Assembly: GCA_007124535.1 (NCBI GenBank)
Contig: SLEY01000253.1
Coordinates: 1-12,305, forward strand
Direction of reading: 5' to 3'
DNA from: Planctomycetaceae bacterium
GTDB taxonomy: Bacteria > Planctomycetota > Planctomycetia > Pirellulales > Pirellulaceae
DNA length: 12,305 bases
The position numbers were made by a program, and so were the translations under genes. The number at the start of each line of letters is the position of its first letter. Position 1 is the first letter of the stretch. Below, piece by piece: positions 1 to 7,635 of this stretch. Below the pieces are notes generated by a model that was not told the origin of the DNA, ran no database searches, and was given only the letters and a program-made list of their open reading frames with translations.

Positions 1-74
1 ACCACCTCCAACGTACTGCAGCCGATACTGCCGGTTGAACCGAGAACCACGATGTTGCGAGCTGGGCGAGTCAT
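1..74 (-). CDS. dxr: 1-deoxy-D-xylulose 5-phosphate reductoisomerase, N-terminal fragment (runs off window start)
   Basis: Only the first 24 codons are present, read leftward from an ATG at 74-72. They contain N-I-V-V-L-G-S-T-G-S-I-G followed by S-T-L-E-V. This is the N-terminal NADPH-binding strand and glycine-rich loop (GSTGSIG, about residues 12-18) typical of Dxr/IspC. The enzyme converts 1-deoxy-D-xylulose 5-phosphate to 2-C-methyl-D-erythritol 4-phosphate, the committed step of the non-mevalonate isoprenoid pathway, in the cytoplasm. The ATG lies four residues before the conserved R-N-I-V-V strand, a normal start for this family. No good Shine-Dalgarno sequence precedes it. It is divergent from ftsH, with 275 nt between the two starts. 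The motif is diagnostic, but most of the gene is outside the window. Confidence 0.88.
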   Translation of the reverse strand, partial: MTRPARNIVVLGSTGSIGCSTLEV

Positions 75-106
75 AAACCAGTCAAGCGGGGACAGGAGGG
101 CGGATT

Positions 107-134
107 GCCGGAGGGGCGGTTGCCGCCCCTCGGC
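107..134. other. Strong GC-rich hairpin between divergent dxr and ftsH
   Basis: Positions 111-119 (GAGGGGCGG) and 123-131 (CCGCCCCTC) are perfect inverted repeats with a 3-nt loop. The stem extends by GCC (107-109) and GGC (132-134) if one G at 110 is bulged, giving 12 base pairs. It lies about 33 nt upstream of the dxr start, so it may sit in the dxr leader. Neither strand has a T-run after it, so it is not a classical intrinsic terminator. No further feature was identified in the rest of the 75-349 gap; promoters there are not recognisable. Confidence 0.55.
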
Positions 135-333
135 GTGACGGCAACAATTAGATACCCGTCGCCGCTGGCCCGCTGGGTTCCGCTGGCGACCTCGATTCAC
201 CCATTCGCATTAACCTCAGGGTCGGCTTGAACTTTGGTGACAGATTCTAAATCGCGCCCCCGTCTCCGGCAACCCTACCATTTCTCGCCTCGGGCATCGG
301 TTCGTTACGGTGGCCGGGCGAGCCGTTGTATTT

Positions 334-339
334 GAGGAG
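334..339 (+). promoter_or_regulatory. Ribosome binding site deciding the ftsH start
   Basis: GAGGAG lies 10 nt before the ATG at 350. An in-frame TTG at 326 would give eight more residues but lies upstream of this site. The ATG at 350 is therefore preferred. Confidence 0.6.
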
Positions 340-349
340 TGACCGTCGT

Positions 350-2506
350 ATGGATCAGGAGCCCCGTACCCCCCGTCCGAACCCGGAAGGGAAGAATGCC
401 CCCAACGGTCCCAGCGTCGTCTGGTACCTCCTGTTTTTGGGGTTGGGCGGATTGGCCATTGTGTTGCTGATGGTGAACAATACCGTTCTGGAGGTCTCGT
501 ATTCGGATTTCAAACGGTTGATCGAGGCCAGCCGGCGGGACGAAGACGGAAACCTGGTCGAGGGGACGGGAGCGATCGACGTCGAGATCCCGCTGAGAGA
601 CGGGCAGACGCGGGTGGACCGGTACCAGAACCTGCGGGAGGTCCGCAACGGCCAGCAAGCGATTACGGGCAAACTGGATCGCATTGTCGATTGGATCCTC
701 CCTGCCGAGGGCCAGCCGGTTCAAGAGACCCCGGGCATCGGGCAAACCGGGGCGGAAGCCGCGTCCGAGCCGGTCGAAGTCGCTTTTCGGACCCATAAGT
801 CGGGTTCCAGCGTCGAGGAACATGAACTCCTGCGGACGTTGGAAGAGTACCGCATTCCGCATAGCAACGAACCCGGACCGGGGATCTGGAAAGCGTATGC
901 CCCCATGCTGGTTGTTTCCGGGCTGTTCATCCTGCTGTTCATCTTCATGATGCGGCGGTTGAGCGGGGCAGGATCCCCGATGGCCTTCGGACGCAGCCGG
1001 GGGCGTCTGTATGCCCAAGAGGATATCGGTTTAAGCTTCAACGATGTGGCGGGCATCGACGAGGCGGTCGAGGAGGTGCGGGAGGTCGTCGGGTTCCTGC
1101 AATCGCCGGACAAGTATCAGCGTCTGGGAGGACGCATCCCCAAAGGAGTGCTTTTGGTCGGACCGCCCGGCACCGGAAAGACGTTACTGGCCAAGGCAAT
1201 TGCCGGTGAGGCCGGGGTGCCCTATTTCAGCCTCTCGGGCAGCGATTTCGTCGAGATGTTCGTCGGCGTCGGTGCGGCACGCGTGCGGGATATGTTCCAG
1301 CAGGCGGAGGCCAAAGCGCCGTGCATCATCTTTATCGACGAGTTGGATGCCCTGGGGAAAAGCCGGGGCGGCAGCGTGGTCGGCGGGCATGACGAGCGGG
1401 AACAGACCTTGAACGCCCTGCTGGTCGAAATGGACGGGTTCGATTCGAACACCAGTGTCATTGTCATTGCGGCGACGAATCGCCCGGAAACCCTGGATCA
1501 GGCCTTGCTGCGGCCGGGCCGCTTCGATCGAACCGTGTTGGTCGATCGGCCGGATATCGGCGGACGCGAGCAGATCCTGAAGGTCCATGTGAAGAATGTG
1601 AAGCTGGATGACACGGTGGATCTGCACAAAGTCGCCGCGATTACCCCCGGTTTCGTGGGTTCCGATTTGGCAAACCTGGTCAATGAGGCCGCGTTGTTGG
1701 CGGCGCGGAAAGAGAAATCGGCCGTCGGCATGGCCGAATTCAACGAAGGGGTGGAACGGGTCACGGCCGGGTTGGAGAAAAAGCAACGTGTGATGAGCGC
1801 CGAAGAGAAGCAGCGGGTGGCGTATCACGAAGCGGGGCATGCTCTGGTCGCATTCAGCTTGCCGAACACCGATCCGGTCCACAAGGTCTCGATCATTCCC
1901 CGCGGGCTCGCCGCTTTGGGCTACACCCTGCAGCGGCCGGAGGGGGACCGGTTCCTGATGACCCAGTCGGAGTTGGAGAGCCGGATTCAGGTGCTTCTGG
2001 GGGGAACACTAACGGAGGAGATGGTTTACAACGACATTTCGACCGGTGCTCAGAATGACTTGGAGCGTGCCACCGAGATTGCTCGCAGCATGGTGATGGA
2101 TTTCGGGATGAGCCAGTTGGGTCGGGTAAACTATCGGGAGAGTGGTCAAGCGGCCTTTCTGGCTCACGGGCGGGACGAACGATTGCGGACGCACAGCGAG
2201 AAGACGGCTCGGGAGATTGACGAGGAGGTGCGCCGGATCATCGACGAAGCGATCGAGAAGGTACGGCATTTGCTGGAGATCCGCCGTCAAGCCCTCGATG
2301 CGATGACGCGACGTTTGATCGAGGTCGAATCGATCGACGCCGAGGAATTGGCCGAGATCATCGAGGAGTACTCGCCGCGTCCCCGGATCGTCCCGGGTAC
2401 GGAAGCCCCGGTGCGGTCCCCGCGCGAAGCGAATCCGGCGAAATCCCCCGAGACGGGATCGGCGGACCCGCCGCTTCAGGGCTCCGGCGGCAAACTCAGC
2501 AAATGA
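350..2506 (+). CDS. ftsH: ATP-dependent zinc metalloprotease FtsH
   Basis: This is a membrane-anchored AAA+ protease of 718 residues that extracts and degrades misfolded membrane proteins and short-lived regulators. Transmembrane helix 1 is at about 25-45 and helix 2 at about 187-203. They enclose a roughly 140-residue extracytoplasmic segment, much longer than the E. coli loop of about 70 residues. The AAA module follows: Walker A GPPGTGKT at 271-278, Walker B ending in D330-E331, and the second region of homology near N377 with arginines in RPGRFDR (388-394). The M41 peptidase has H493-E-A-G-H497 and a likely third zinc ligand D570 in T-G-A-Q-N-D. All catalytic residues are present. The C-terminus is a Pro/Ser-rich tail of about 45 residues, which makes the protein longer than the usual ~640. 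The ATG at 350 is chosen for its GAGGAG site; TTG at 326 is the alternative. It is divergent from dxr, and a radical SAM gene follows after 52 nt, possibly cotranscribed. Confidence 0.97.
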   Translation: MDQEPRTPRPNPEGKNAPNGPSVVWYLLFLGLGGLAIVLLMVNNTVLEVSYSDFKRLIEASRRDEDGNLVEGTGAIDVEIPLRDGQTRVDRYQNLREVRNGQQAITGKLDRIVDWILPAEGQPVQETPGIGQTGAEAASEPVEVAFRTHKSGSSVEEHELLRTLEEYRIPHSNEPGPGIWKAYAPMLVVSGLFILLFIFMMRRLSGAGSPMAFGRSRGRLYAQEDIGLSFNDVAGIDEAVEEVREVVGFLQSPDKYQRLGGRIPKGVLLVGPPGTGKTLLAKAIAGEAGVPYFSLSGSDFVEMFVGVGAARVRDMFQQAEAKAPCIIFIDELDALGKSRGGSVVGGHDEREQTLNALLVEMDGFDSNTSVIVIAATNRPETLDQALLRPGRFDRTVLVDRPDIGGREQILKVHVKNVKLDDTVDLHKVAAITPGFVGSDLANLVNEAALLAARKEKSAVGMAEFNEGVERVTAGLEKKQRVMSAEEKQRVAYHEAGHALVAFSLPNTDPVHKVSIIPRGLAALGYTLQRPEGDRFLMTQSELESRIQVLLGGTLTEEMVYNDISTGAQNDLERATEIARSMVMDFGMSQLGRVNYRESGQAAFLAHGRDERLRTHSEKTAREIDEEVRRIIDEAIEKVRHLLEIRRQALDAMTRRLIEVESIDAEELAEIIEEYSPRPRIVPGTEAPVRSPREANPAKSPETGSADPPLQGSGGKLSK

Positions 2507-2558
2507 ACGGCGACCCCCAACGCCTCTCCCCATCCAAGACTTCTGCCGGAAAGACACG

Positions 2559-3437
2559 ATGCCTCCTGGTTCTCCTTCCCAGATTTTCACACGACATGAC
2601 CGGATCTTCGAGCGCAACCGGTTCGTATATCCGGTCATCAGCCGCCGCTCGGGGGGACTTTCGATCGGAATCAACCTGAACCCGGACAAGATCTGCAATT
2701 TCGGCTGCATTTATTGTCAGGTCGATCGTAAACTGCCGGGGAGCACGCGCTTTGTCGATCTGGAACAACTGCGGCGCGAGTTGGAGGAGTTGCTGCAAGC
2801 AGCCGTGCGAGGCGATCTGATTCGGCATCCTTTGTTTGCGAACGTGCCCCCGGGACAGCAGCGTCTGAAGGATCTGGCATTTTCCGGGGATGGCGAACCC
2901 ACCAGTCATCGGAATTTTGATGAAGTCGTGGCGGCGTGTGCGGAAATCAAGCGCCTTCTGGCGCCCGAGGGGGTGAAGATGGTATTGATCACCAACGCCA
3001 GCCTTTTGGACCGCCCCCACGTCGTGCGGGCTCTGGAAATCCTGGATCGCCATCAGGGGGAAATCTGGGCCAAACTGGACGCGGGAACGGAGGCTTATTT
3101 CCGCCGCGTCAATCAGAGCCGGTTCACGCTGCAACGGATCGTGGACAACCTCGCCCAGACGGCGCAGCGGAGGCCGATCGTGATTCAGTCCCTGTTCTTT
3201 CGGCTGGAAGGCGAACCGCCGGGGCCCGCGGAACTGGAAGCTTACTGTGACCGGCTGCAAACGATCCTGGCGGCAGGCGGACAACTGAAGGCGGTGCAGG
3301 TCTACACCGTCGCTCGCCCGCCGGCCGAACCGATGGTTGGGGCCCTGCGGGACCGGGAAGTCGACGCGATTGCGGCACGGGTTCGCCAGTGCACCGGCAT
3401 CCCCACCGTTGCCTACTACGGCTGCGAGTTCCCCTGA
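2559..3437 (+). CDS. Radical SAM protein of the COG0731 (TYW1-like Fe-S oxidoreductase) type
   Basis: This 292-residue cytoplasmic enzyme should bind a [4Fe-4S] cluster and S-adenosylmethionine. The cluster motif is C46-N-F-G-C50-I-Y-C53 (CX3CX2C). The GGE-like SAM-binding segment is S109-G-D-G-E-P-T115. The later K-L-D-A-G and L-I-T-N-A-S stretches are typical of COG0731 proteins. That group is often labelled after the wyosine-forming TYW1 but has mostly unknown substrates in bacteria. It lacks the extra Cys clusters expected of an anaerobic sulfatase-maturing enzyme, so it is unlikely to serve the sulfatase downstream. A weak site, GGAAAG (2548-2553), precedes the ATG by 5 nt. It follows ftsH by 52 nt and converges on the STAS gene with only 40 nt between stops. 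The family is confident; the reaction is unknown. Confidence 0.85.
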   Translation: MPPGSPSQIFTRHDRIFERNRFVYPVISRRSGGLSIGINLNPDKICNFGCIYCQVDRKLPGSTRFVDLEQLRRELEELLQAAVRGDLIRHPLFANVPPGQQRLKDLAFSGDGEPTSHRNFDEVVAACAEIKRLLAPEGVKMVLITNASLLDRPHVVRALEILDRHQGEIWAKLDAGTEAYFRRVNQSRFTLQRIVDNLAQTAQRRPIVIQSLFFRLEGEPPGPAELEAYCDRLQTILAAGGQLKAVQVYTVARPPAEPMVGALRDREVDAIAARVRQCTGIPTVAYYGCEFP

Positions 3438-3477
3438 AACGGCGAATCCCGATTGCCCTGGCCGGTGCGACGTTCCA

Positions 3478-3852
3478 TCAATCTGGTTGCCAATTCTTCA
3501 GTTCTTCGACTGCCTTTCTCTCCGTAAGGGGGCCGGACTGGCCACCAGCTTGGGCGGGCCAAGCCAGCGAAAGCACTTCGCCGACCGCACCGGGGGGGTC
3601 ACAGAGGCAAAGCCTGCCCCCGTGACGCTTGACCTGTTTCTCCGCCATCATCAACTTCGCAAGTGCCGGCGACGACAATTGTTTGATTGCAGCCAGGTTC
3701 ACGACCAGTCGCAACGGTCGGGTTTCCCCGACGTAGGACAGTAGGGCTTGGCCAAATGCGTTCACTGCGGCACGATCTCCGCCCAGGTCCTGCAGCTTCA
3801 GCACGCAAACGTCTTGGTTCTGATGAATTTCGAAATATGGACAGTCCGACAT
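3478..3852 (-). CDS. STAS-domain protein (anti-sigma factor antagonist-like)
   Basis: This 124-residue, single-domain protein shows the STAS fold pattern. It opens with the strand V-C-V-L-K-L, then a helix and a V-V-N-L strand. The conserved loop reads L59-S60-S61-P62-A63-L64 and is followed by the long helix L-A-K-L-M-M-A-E-K. STAS antagonists bind and titrate switch-kinase anti-sigma factors and are controlled by phosphorylation of the loop serine. In SpoIIAA this loop is D-S-S-G; here Asp is replaced by Leu and Gly by Pro, but both serines remain. The ATG at 3852 is preferred because AGAGGA lies about 6 nt upstream of it; a start at 3888 would add 12 residues. No kinase or sigma factor gene adjoins it. 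It is divergent from fusA (232 nt apart). The STAS assignment is good; the partner is unknown. Confidence 0.8.
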   Translation of the reverse strand: MSDCPYFEIHQNQDVCVLKLQDLGGDRAAVNAFGQALLSYVGETRPLRLVVNLAAIKQLSSPALAKLMMAEKQVKRHGGRLCLCDPPGAVGEVLSLAWPAQAGGQSGPLTERKAVEELKNWQPD

Positions 3853-3965
3853 CGCGTTCCTCTTGCCGCCCTCGGCGCGGCGCCCCACAATTGGATGACA
3901 ATCCGCAGAACTTGCCGCATACGGGCCTTTCCCGCAGACCGAATTTCGCTAAGATAACGCACTCT

Positions 3966-3990
3966 CCAGCGGTTGGCGAACCGCCGCTGG
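3966..3990 (+). other. Hairpin in the fusA upstream region
   Basis: CCAGCGG (3966-3972) and CCGCTGG (3984-3990) are perfect inverted repeats. An alternative inner stem forms from GCGGTT (3969-3974) and AACCGC (3979-3984) around a GGCG tetraloop. The hairpin lies 95-119 nt before the fusA ATG, just downstream of an A/T-rich TAAGATAA (3950-3957) that could be a -10 element. No good -35 is visible. It may be part of the fusA leader; a role in regulation is inference. Confidence 0.4.
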
Positions 3991-4084
3991 GTGAATCCTG
4001 CCGTGGACTCGGGGCCCCACAGCCATTCCGGGCCTCTTAATCCCCGTTTTCAGCGGGTGCTTTGTTTCCCTTTGAACCATTCCC

Positions 4085-6175
4085 ATGAACCTCAAAAAAC
4101 TCAGAAACATCGGCATCTCTGCCCACATCGACTCCGGAAAAACGACGCTGAGCGAGCGGATGCTATTCTACACGGGCCGAATCCACAAGATGGAAGAGGT
4201 CCGCGGCGCCGGAACCGGTGCGACCATGGACCACATGGAACTGGAACGCGAGCGTGGCATCACGATCACCAGTGCCGCCACCTCCGTCCAATGGAATGAC
4301 CATGCGATCAACCTGATCGACACCCCGGGCCACGTTGATTTTACCGTCGAAGTCGAACGGAGTCTGCGCGTGTTGGACGGGGCGGTGCTGGTGCTCTGCG
4401 CGGTGGGCGGCGTGCAATCGCAATCGATCACCGTCGATCGCCAAATGAAGCGATACCACATCCCGCGTCTGGCATTCATCAACAAAATGGACCGCACGGG
4501 GGCGGACCCCTTTCGCGTCGTGCAGGAAATTCGCTCCCAATTGGGAGATGATGCGATCCTGATGCAACTGCCCATCGGGGCCGGCGACCGCTTCCAGGGA
4601 GTGATCGATCTGGTCACGATGAAGGCCTTGTCCTTTGACGGAGACGATGGCGAACGGGTGCGTGAGCAACCGATACCAACTGCCCTGGAAGATCGTGCCC
4701 GGGACGGGCGCAACCAGATGCTGGAGGCCTTGGCCATGTACAGCGACGAATTGATGGAGTTGCTGCTGGCCGAAGAGCCGGTTTCCCAAGAACTGATTCA
4801 CCAAGTGGCGCGGGCGGCGGTCCAGCAGCAGGATGTGACGCTCGTCTTCTTGGGGTCCGCATTTCGCAACAAGGGGGTTCAGCCGCTGTTGGACGCCATC
4901 ACCCGCTATCTGCCGGCGCCCACCGAACGGGAGATCTCCGCCAGAGGTTGGGAGTCGGAGGAGACCACCATCCCCTTGGCTGCCGATCCCGACCAACCGC
5001 TGGTCGGCATGGCTTTCAAGATCGTCGACGACCCGTACGGCCAACTGACGTTCATGCGGTTGTATCAGGGCCGGATTGTCAAGGGCGGCACGTATTACAA
5101 CCAGCGCACGGGTCGGAAGGAACGTTTCAGTCGGATTGTGCGCATGCATGCGGAGAAGCGGCAGGAGATGGATGCCGCGATGGCGGGGGATATCGTCGCG
5201 GTGATGGGCGTGGATTCGGCCAGCGGGGACACCTATGCGGCCACGCCCAAATTCTGCACGCTGGAGAGTATGTACGTGCCGGAGCCCGTCATTCGGGTGG
5301 CAGTCCAACCGTGCAGTCGAGCGGACGCCGAGCGTTTGAGCAAGGCGCTGACCCGATTTCGTAAAGAGGACCCGACGTTTCAGGTGTCGACGGACACGGA
5401 GACGGGCGAGGTGATTCTGGCGGGGATGGGGGAATTGCATCTGGAGGTGTATGTCGAGCGGATTCGCCGGGAGTACAAAGTGGCGGTGCAGATCGGGGCC
5501 CCGCGCGTCAGTTATCGCGAGTCGCCGACGGCGGTTTACGAGTTCAACTACAAGCACCGCAAGCAGACGGGCGGTTCCGGCCAGTACGCCCACATCGTCG
5601 GCCGTCTGGAGCCGTTGCCGGCCGAGGCGGAGGAATCGTTCTGTTTCGAGGAGTCGGTGGTAGGCGGCCGGATTCCCAAAGGTTACCTGCCGTCGATCGA
5701 AAAGGGATTTCGCGATTGCCTGGGAAAGGGGCCGCTGGCCCAGTACCCGGTGGTCGGTCTGCGGGCTGTGGTGGCCGACGGTTCGTACCACGAGGTGGAC
5801 AGCAGCGACAAAGCGTTTCAGATCTGTGCCCAGGGTTGTTTTCGCGAGTCCTTTCCGAAGACCCGCCCCGTGCTGTTGGAACCGATCATGCGGATCGAGG
5901 TGGAATGCCCGCAGTCGTTCCAGGGGCCGGTGACGGGCGATCTGACCAGCCGGCGCGGGCTGATCCAAGGCACGGAGATTCGCGAGGGCATCTCGCGGAT
6001 TGTCGCCGAAGTCCCCCTGGCGGAGACCTTCGGCTATGCCACCGATCTGAGGAGCATGACGCAAGGGCAAGGGACGTTTACCATGGAGTTGCAGGGGTAT
6101 CGCAAGGTGCCGCCCAGCATTCAGGAAGAGATCATCGCCCGCAAGCGGCAGGCCCAACTGAGCGGAGCCCGCTGA
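4085..6175 (+). CDS. fusA: Translation elongation factor G, mitochondrial EFG1-like (spdEFG1) type
   Basis: This 696-residue GTPase drives ribosomal translocation in the cytoplasm. G1 is A13-H-I-D-S-G-K-T20, G3 is D79-T-P-G-H83, G4 is N133-K-M-D136, and G5 is G257-S-A259. Domains II-V follow, with the domain IV core near H-R-K-Q-T-G-G-S-G-Q-Y and a domain V ending in the G-Y-A-T-D-L-R-S-M-T-Q-G-Q-G stretch. Several segments match mitochondrial EFG1 rather than E. coli EF-G. These are N-I-G-I-S-A-H-I-D-S-G-K-T-T, V-L-V-L-C-A-V-G-G-V-Q, D-S-A-S-G-D-T-Y and H-V-D-F-T-V-E-V-E-R. This is the pattern of the spdEFG1 subfamily of spirochaetes, planctomycetes and some deltaproteobacteria. Such genomes usually carry further EF-G paralogues. 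No Shine-Dalgarno sequence precedes the ATG. The stop codon touches the asnS start. Confidence 0.95.
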   Translation: MNLKKLRNIGISAHIDSGKTTLSERMLFYTGRIHKMEEVRGAGTGATMDHMELERERGITITSAATSVQWNDHAINLIDTPGHVDFTVEVERSLRVLDGAVLVLCAVGGVQSQSITVDRQMKRYHIPRLAFINKMDRTGADPFRVVQEIRSQLGDDAILMQLPIGAGDRFQGVIDLVTMKALSFDGDDGERVREQPIPTALEDRARDGRNQMLEALAMYSDELMELLLAEEPVSQELIHQVARAAVQQQDVTLVFLGSAFRNKGVQPLLDAITRYLPAPTEREISARGWESEETTIPLAADPDQPLVGMAFKIVDDPYGQLTFMRLYQGRIVKGGTYYNQRTGRKERFSRIVRMHAEKRQEMDAAMAGDIVAVMGVDSASGDTYAATPKFCTLESMYVPEPVIRVAVQPCSRADAERLSKALTRFRKEDPTFQVSTDTETGEVILAGMGELHLEVYVERIRREYKVAVQIGAPRVSYRESPTAVYEFNYKHRKQTGGSGQYAHIVGRLEPLPAEAEESFCFEESVVGGRIPKGYLPSIEKGFRDCLGKGPLAQYPVVGLRAVVADGSYHEVDSSDKAFQICAQGCFRESFPKTRPVLLEPIMRIEVECPQSFQGPVTGDLTSRRGLIQGTEIREGISRIVAEVPLAETFGYATDLRSMTQGQGTFTMELQGYRKVPPSIQEEIIARKRQAQLSGAR
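6164..6167 (+). promoter_or_regulatory. Ribosome binding site of asnS inside the fusA 3' end
   Basis: GGAG ends 8 nt before the asnS ATG and lies within the last codons of fusA. Together with the abutting TGA|ATG at 6173-6178 this supports translational coupling. Confidence 0.55.
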
Positions 6176-7573
6176 ATGAATTACCCCCCAGTCCAAGTGG
6201 TTGCAGCTCGCCAAGCCGACGCGGTGGGACGCCGGGTGCGGGTGCAGGGCTGGATCCGCACCCGCCGGGATTCCAAAGCTGGGTTCAGTTTCCTGGAGGT
6301 GAACGACGGATCGTGCCTGGCCAATCTCCAGGTGATCGCCGACCAGACGCTGCCGAACTACGAAACCGAGATCAAACGCTTGACCGCCGGCTGCAGTGTG
6401 ACGATCCACGGCCAACTCCAAGCCTCGCAAGGCAAAGGCCAGGCCACCGAGTTATCGGCGGTCGGCGTCCACGTCCATGGCTGGGCGGATCCCGAGACGT
6501 ACCCCCTGCAAAAAAAACGGCACTCCTTCGAAAAACTCCGCCAGTGGGCTCATCTCCGACCACGCACCAATACCTTCGGCGCCATCGCCCGCGTGCGGAA
6601 TCGTCTGTGCCGATCCATCCACGACTTCTTTCAGGAAGAAGGGTTCCTGTACATCCACACGCCGATCATCACGGCCAGCGATTGCGAAGGCGCGGGGGAA
6701 CGGTTCCGGGTCACCACGTTGGACCTGGAGCACTTGGCCAACCAATCGGACCCGCTCGATGATTCGCTGGATTTCTTCGATCGGCCCTCGTACCTGACCG
6801 TCAGCGGGCAGCTGGCTGCCGAATCCTTCGCCACGGCTTTGGGCAAAGTCTACACGTTCGGCCCCACCTTTCGGGCAGAGAACTCGAATACCTCGCGCCA
6901 CCTGGCCGAGTTCTGGATGGTCGAACCGGAAATGGCCTTCTTCGAACTGGAAGACGACATGGACTTGGCGGAAAGGTTCTTGAAACGCCTTTGCCGCGAG
7001 GCTCGCGAGCATTGCGCGGAGGACCTCCAGTTCTTCCACCAACGGGTGGATGATACGGTGCTGGATACGCTGGAGATGATTATCCAGCGCCCCTTTGCCC
7101 GGCTCACTTATACCGAAGCGATCGAAATCCTGGCGGCCAGCGGTACCCGCTTTGAATTCCCCGTCGCCTGGGGAAACGATTTGCAGTCCGAACACGAACG
7201 CTATTTGACCGAGCAGCATTTTCAAGCCCCGGTGATCGTGTGCGACTACCCGCGGAGCATCAAACCGTTCTACATGCGGCTGAATGACGACCGGCAGACC
7301 GTGCGGGCGATGGACGTCTTAGCGCCGAAGGTGGGAGAAATCATCGGTGGCAGCCAGCGTGAGGAGCGTCTGGAGGTGCTGGTCACGAACCTGCAGGAGC
7401 AAGGGCTGAATCCCGAAGACTATTGGTGGTATTTGGACCTGCGGCGATTCGGGACCGTACCGCACGCCGGATTCGGGCTGGGACTGGAGCGGATGGTGCA
7501 ATTGGTCACCGGGATGGCCAATATCCGCGACGTGATCCCCTTCCCGCGAACACCGGGCAGCGCCGATTTCTGA
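6176..7573 (+). CDS. asnS: Asparaginyl-tRNA synthetase
   Basis: This 465-residue class IIb synthetase charges tRNA-Asn with asparagine using ATP; the length is normal for the family. An N-terminal OB-fold anticodon-binding domain (about 16-100) begins V-R-V-Q-G-W-I-R-T-R-R-D-S. Class II motif 2 is F232-R-A-E235 followed by N-S-N-T-S-R-H-L-A-E-F. Motif 3 is G432-F-G-L-G-L-E-R439. The segments I-I-G-G-S-Q-R-E-E-R-L and the C-terminal P-F-P-R-T-P-G identify it as AsnRS rather than AspRS. The start follows the fusA stop with no gap and has a GGAG site 8 nt upstream. This implies one transcript and coupled translation. Its presence means the organism can form Asn-tRNA directly, although GatCAB may also exist elsewhere. 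Confidence 0.96.
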   Translation: MNYPPVQVVAARQADAVGRRVRVQGWIRTRRDSKAGFSFLEVNDGSCLANLQVIADQTLPNYETEIKRLTAGCSVTIHGQLQASQGKGQATELSAVGVHVHGWADPETYPLQKKRHSFEKLRQWAHLRPRTNTFGAIARVRNRLCRSIHDFFQEEGFLYIHTPIITASDCEGAGERFRVTTLDLEHLANQSDPLDDSLDFFDRPSYLTVSGQLAAESFATALGKVYTFGPTFRAENSNTSRHLAEFWMVEPEMAFFELEDDMDLAERFLKRLCREAREHCAEDLQFFHQRVDDTVLDTLEMIIQRPFARLTYTEAIEILAASGTRFEFPVAWGNDLQSEHERYLTEQHFQAPVIVCDYPRSIKPFYMRLNDDRQTVRAMDVLAPKVGEIIGGSQREERLEVLVTNLQEQGLNPEDYWWYLDLRRFGTVPHAGFGLGLERMVQLVTGMANIRDVIPFPRTPGSADF

Positions 7574-7635
7574 CGGGCGATTGCAGCGCCGCCATCACCT
7601 GACGCATCGACTCCGAAATTTCCGGGAGCATTTTC

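Noticed and set aside
227..252. Sigma-70 promoter for ftsH (TTGAAC with TCTAAA)
   Set aside because: The spacing between the two hexamers is only about 13 bp and no better -10 exists at 16-18 bp.
2559..3437. Radical SAM gene as the anaerobic sulfatase-maturing enzyme
   Set aside because: The protein is too short and lacks the additional C-terminal cysteine clusters of that family; its motifs fit COG0731.
4163..6430. 755-codon open frame on the minus strand
   Set aside because: It is antisense to fusA, which has all its GTPase motifs; the antisense frame is low-complexity His/Arg/Leu-rich and caused by GC-biased codons.
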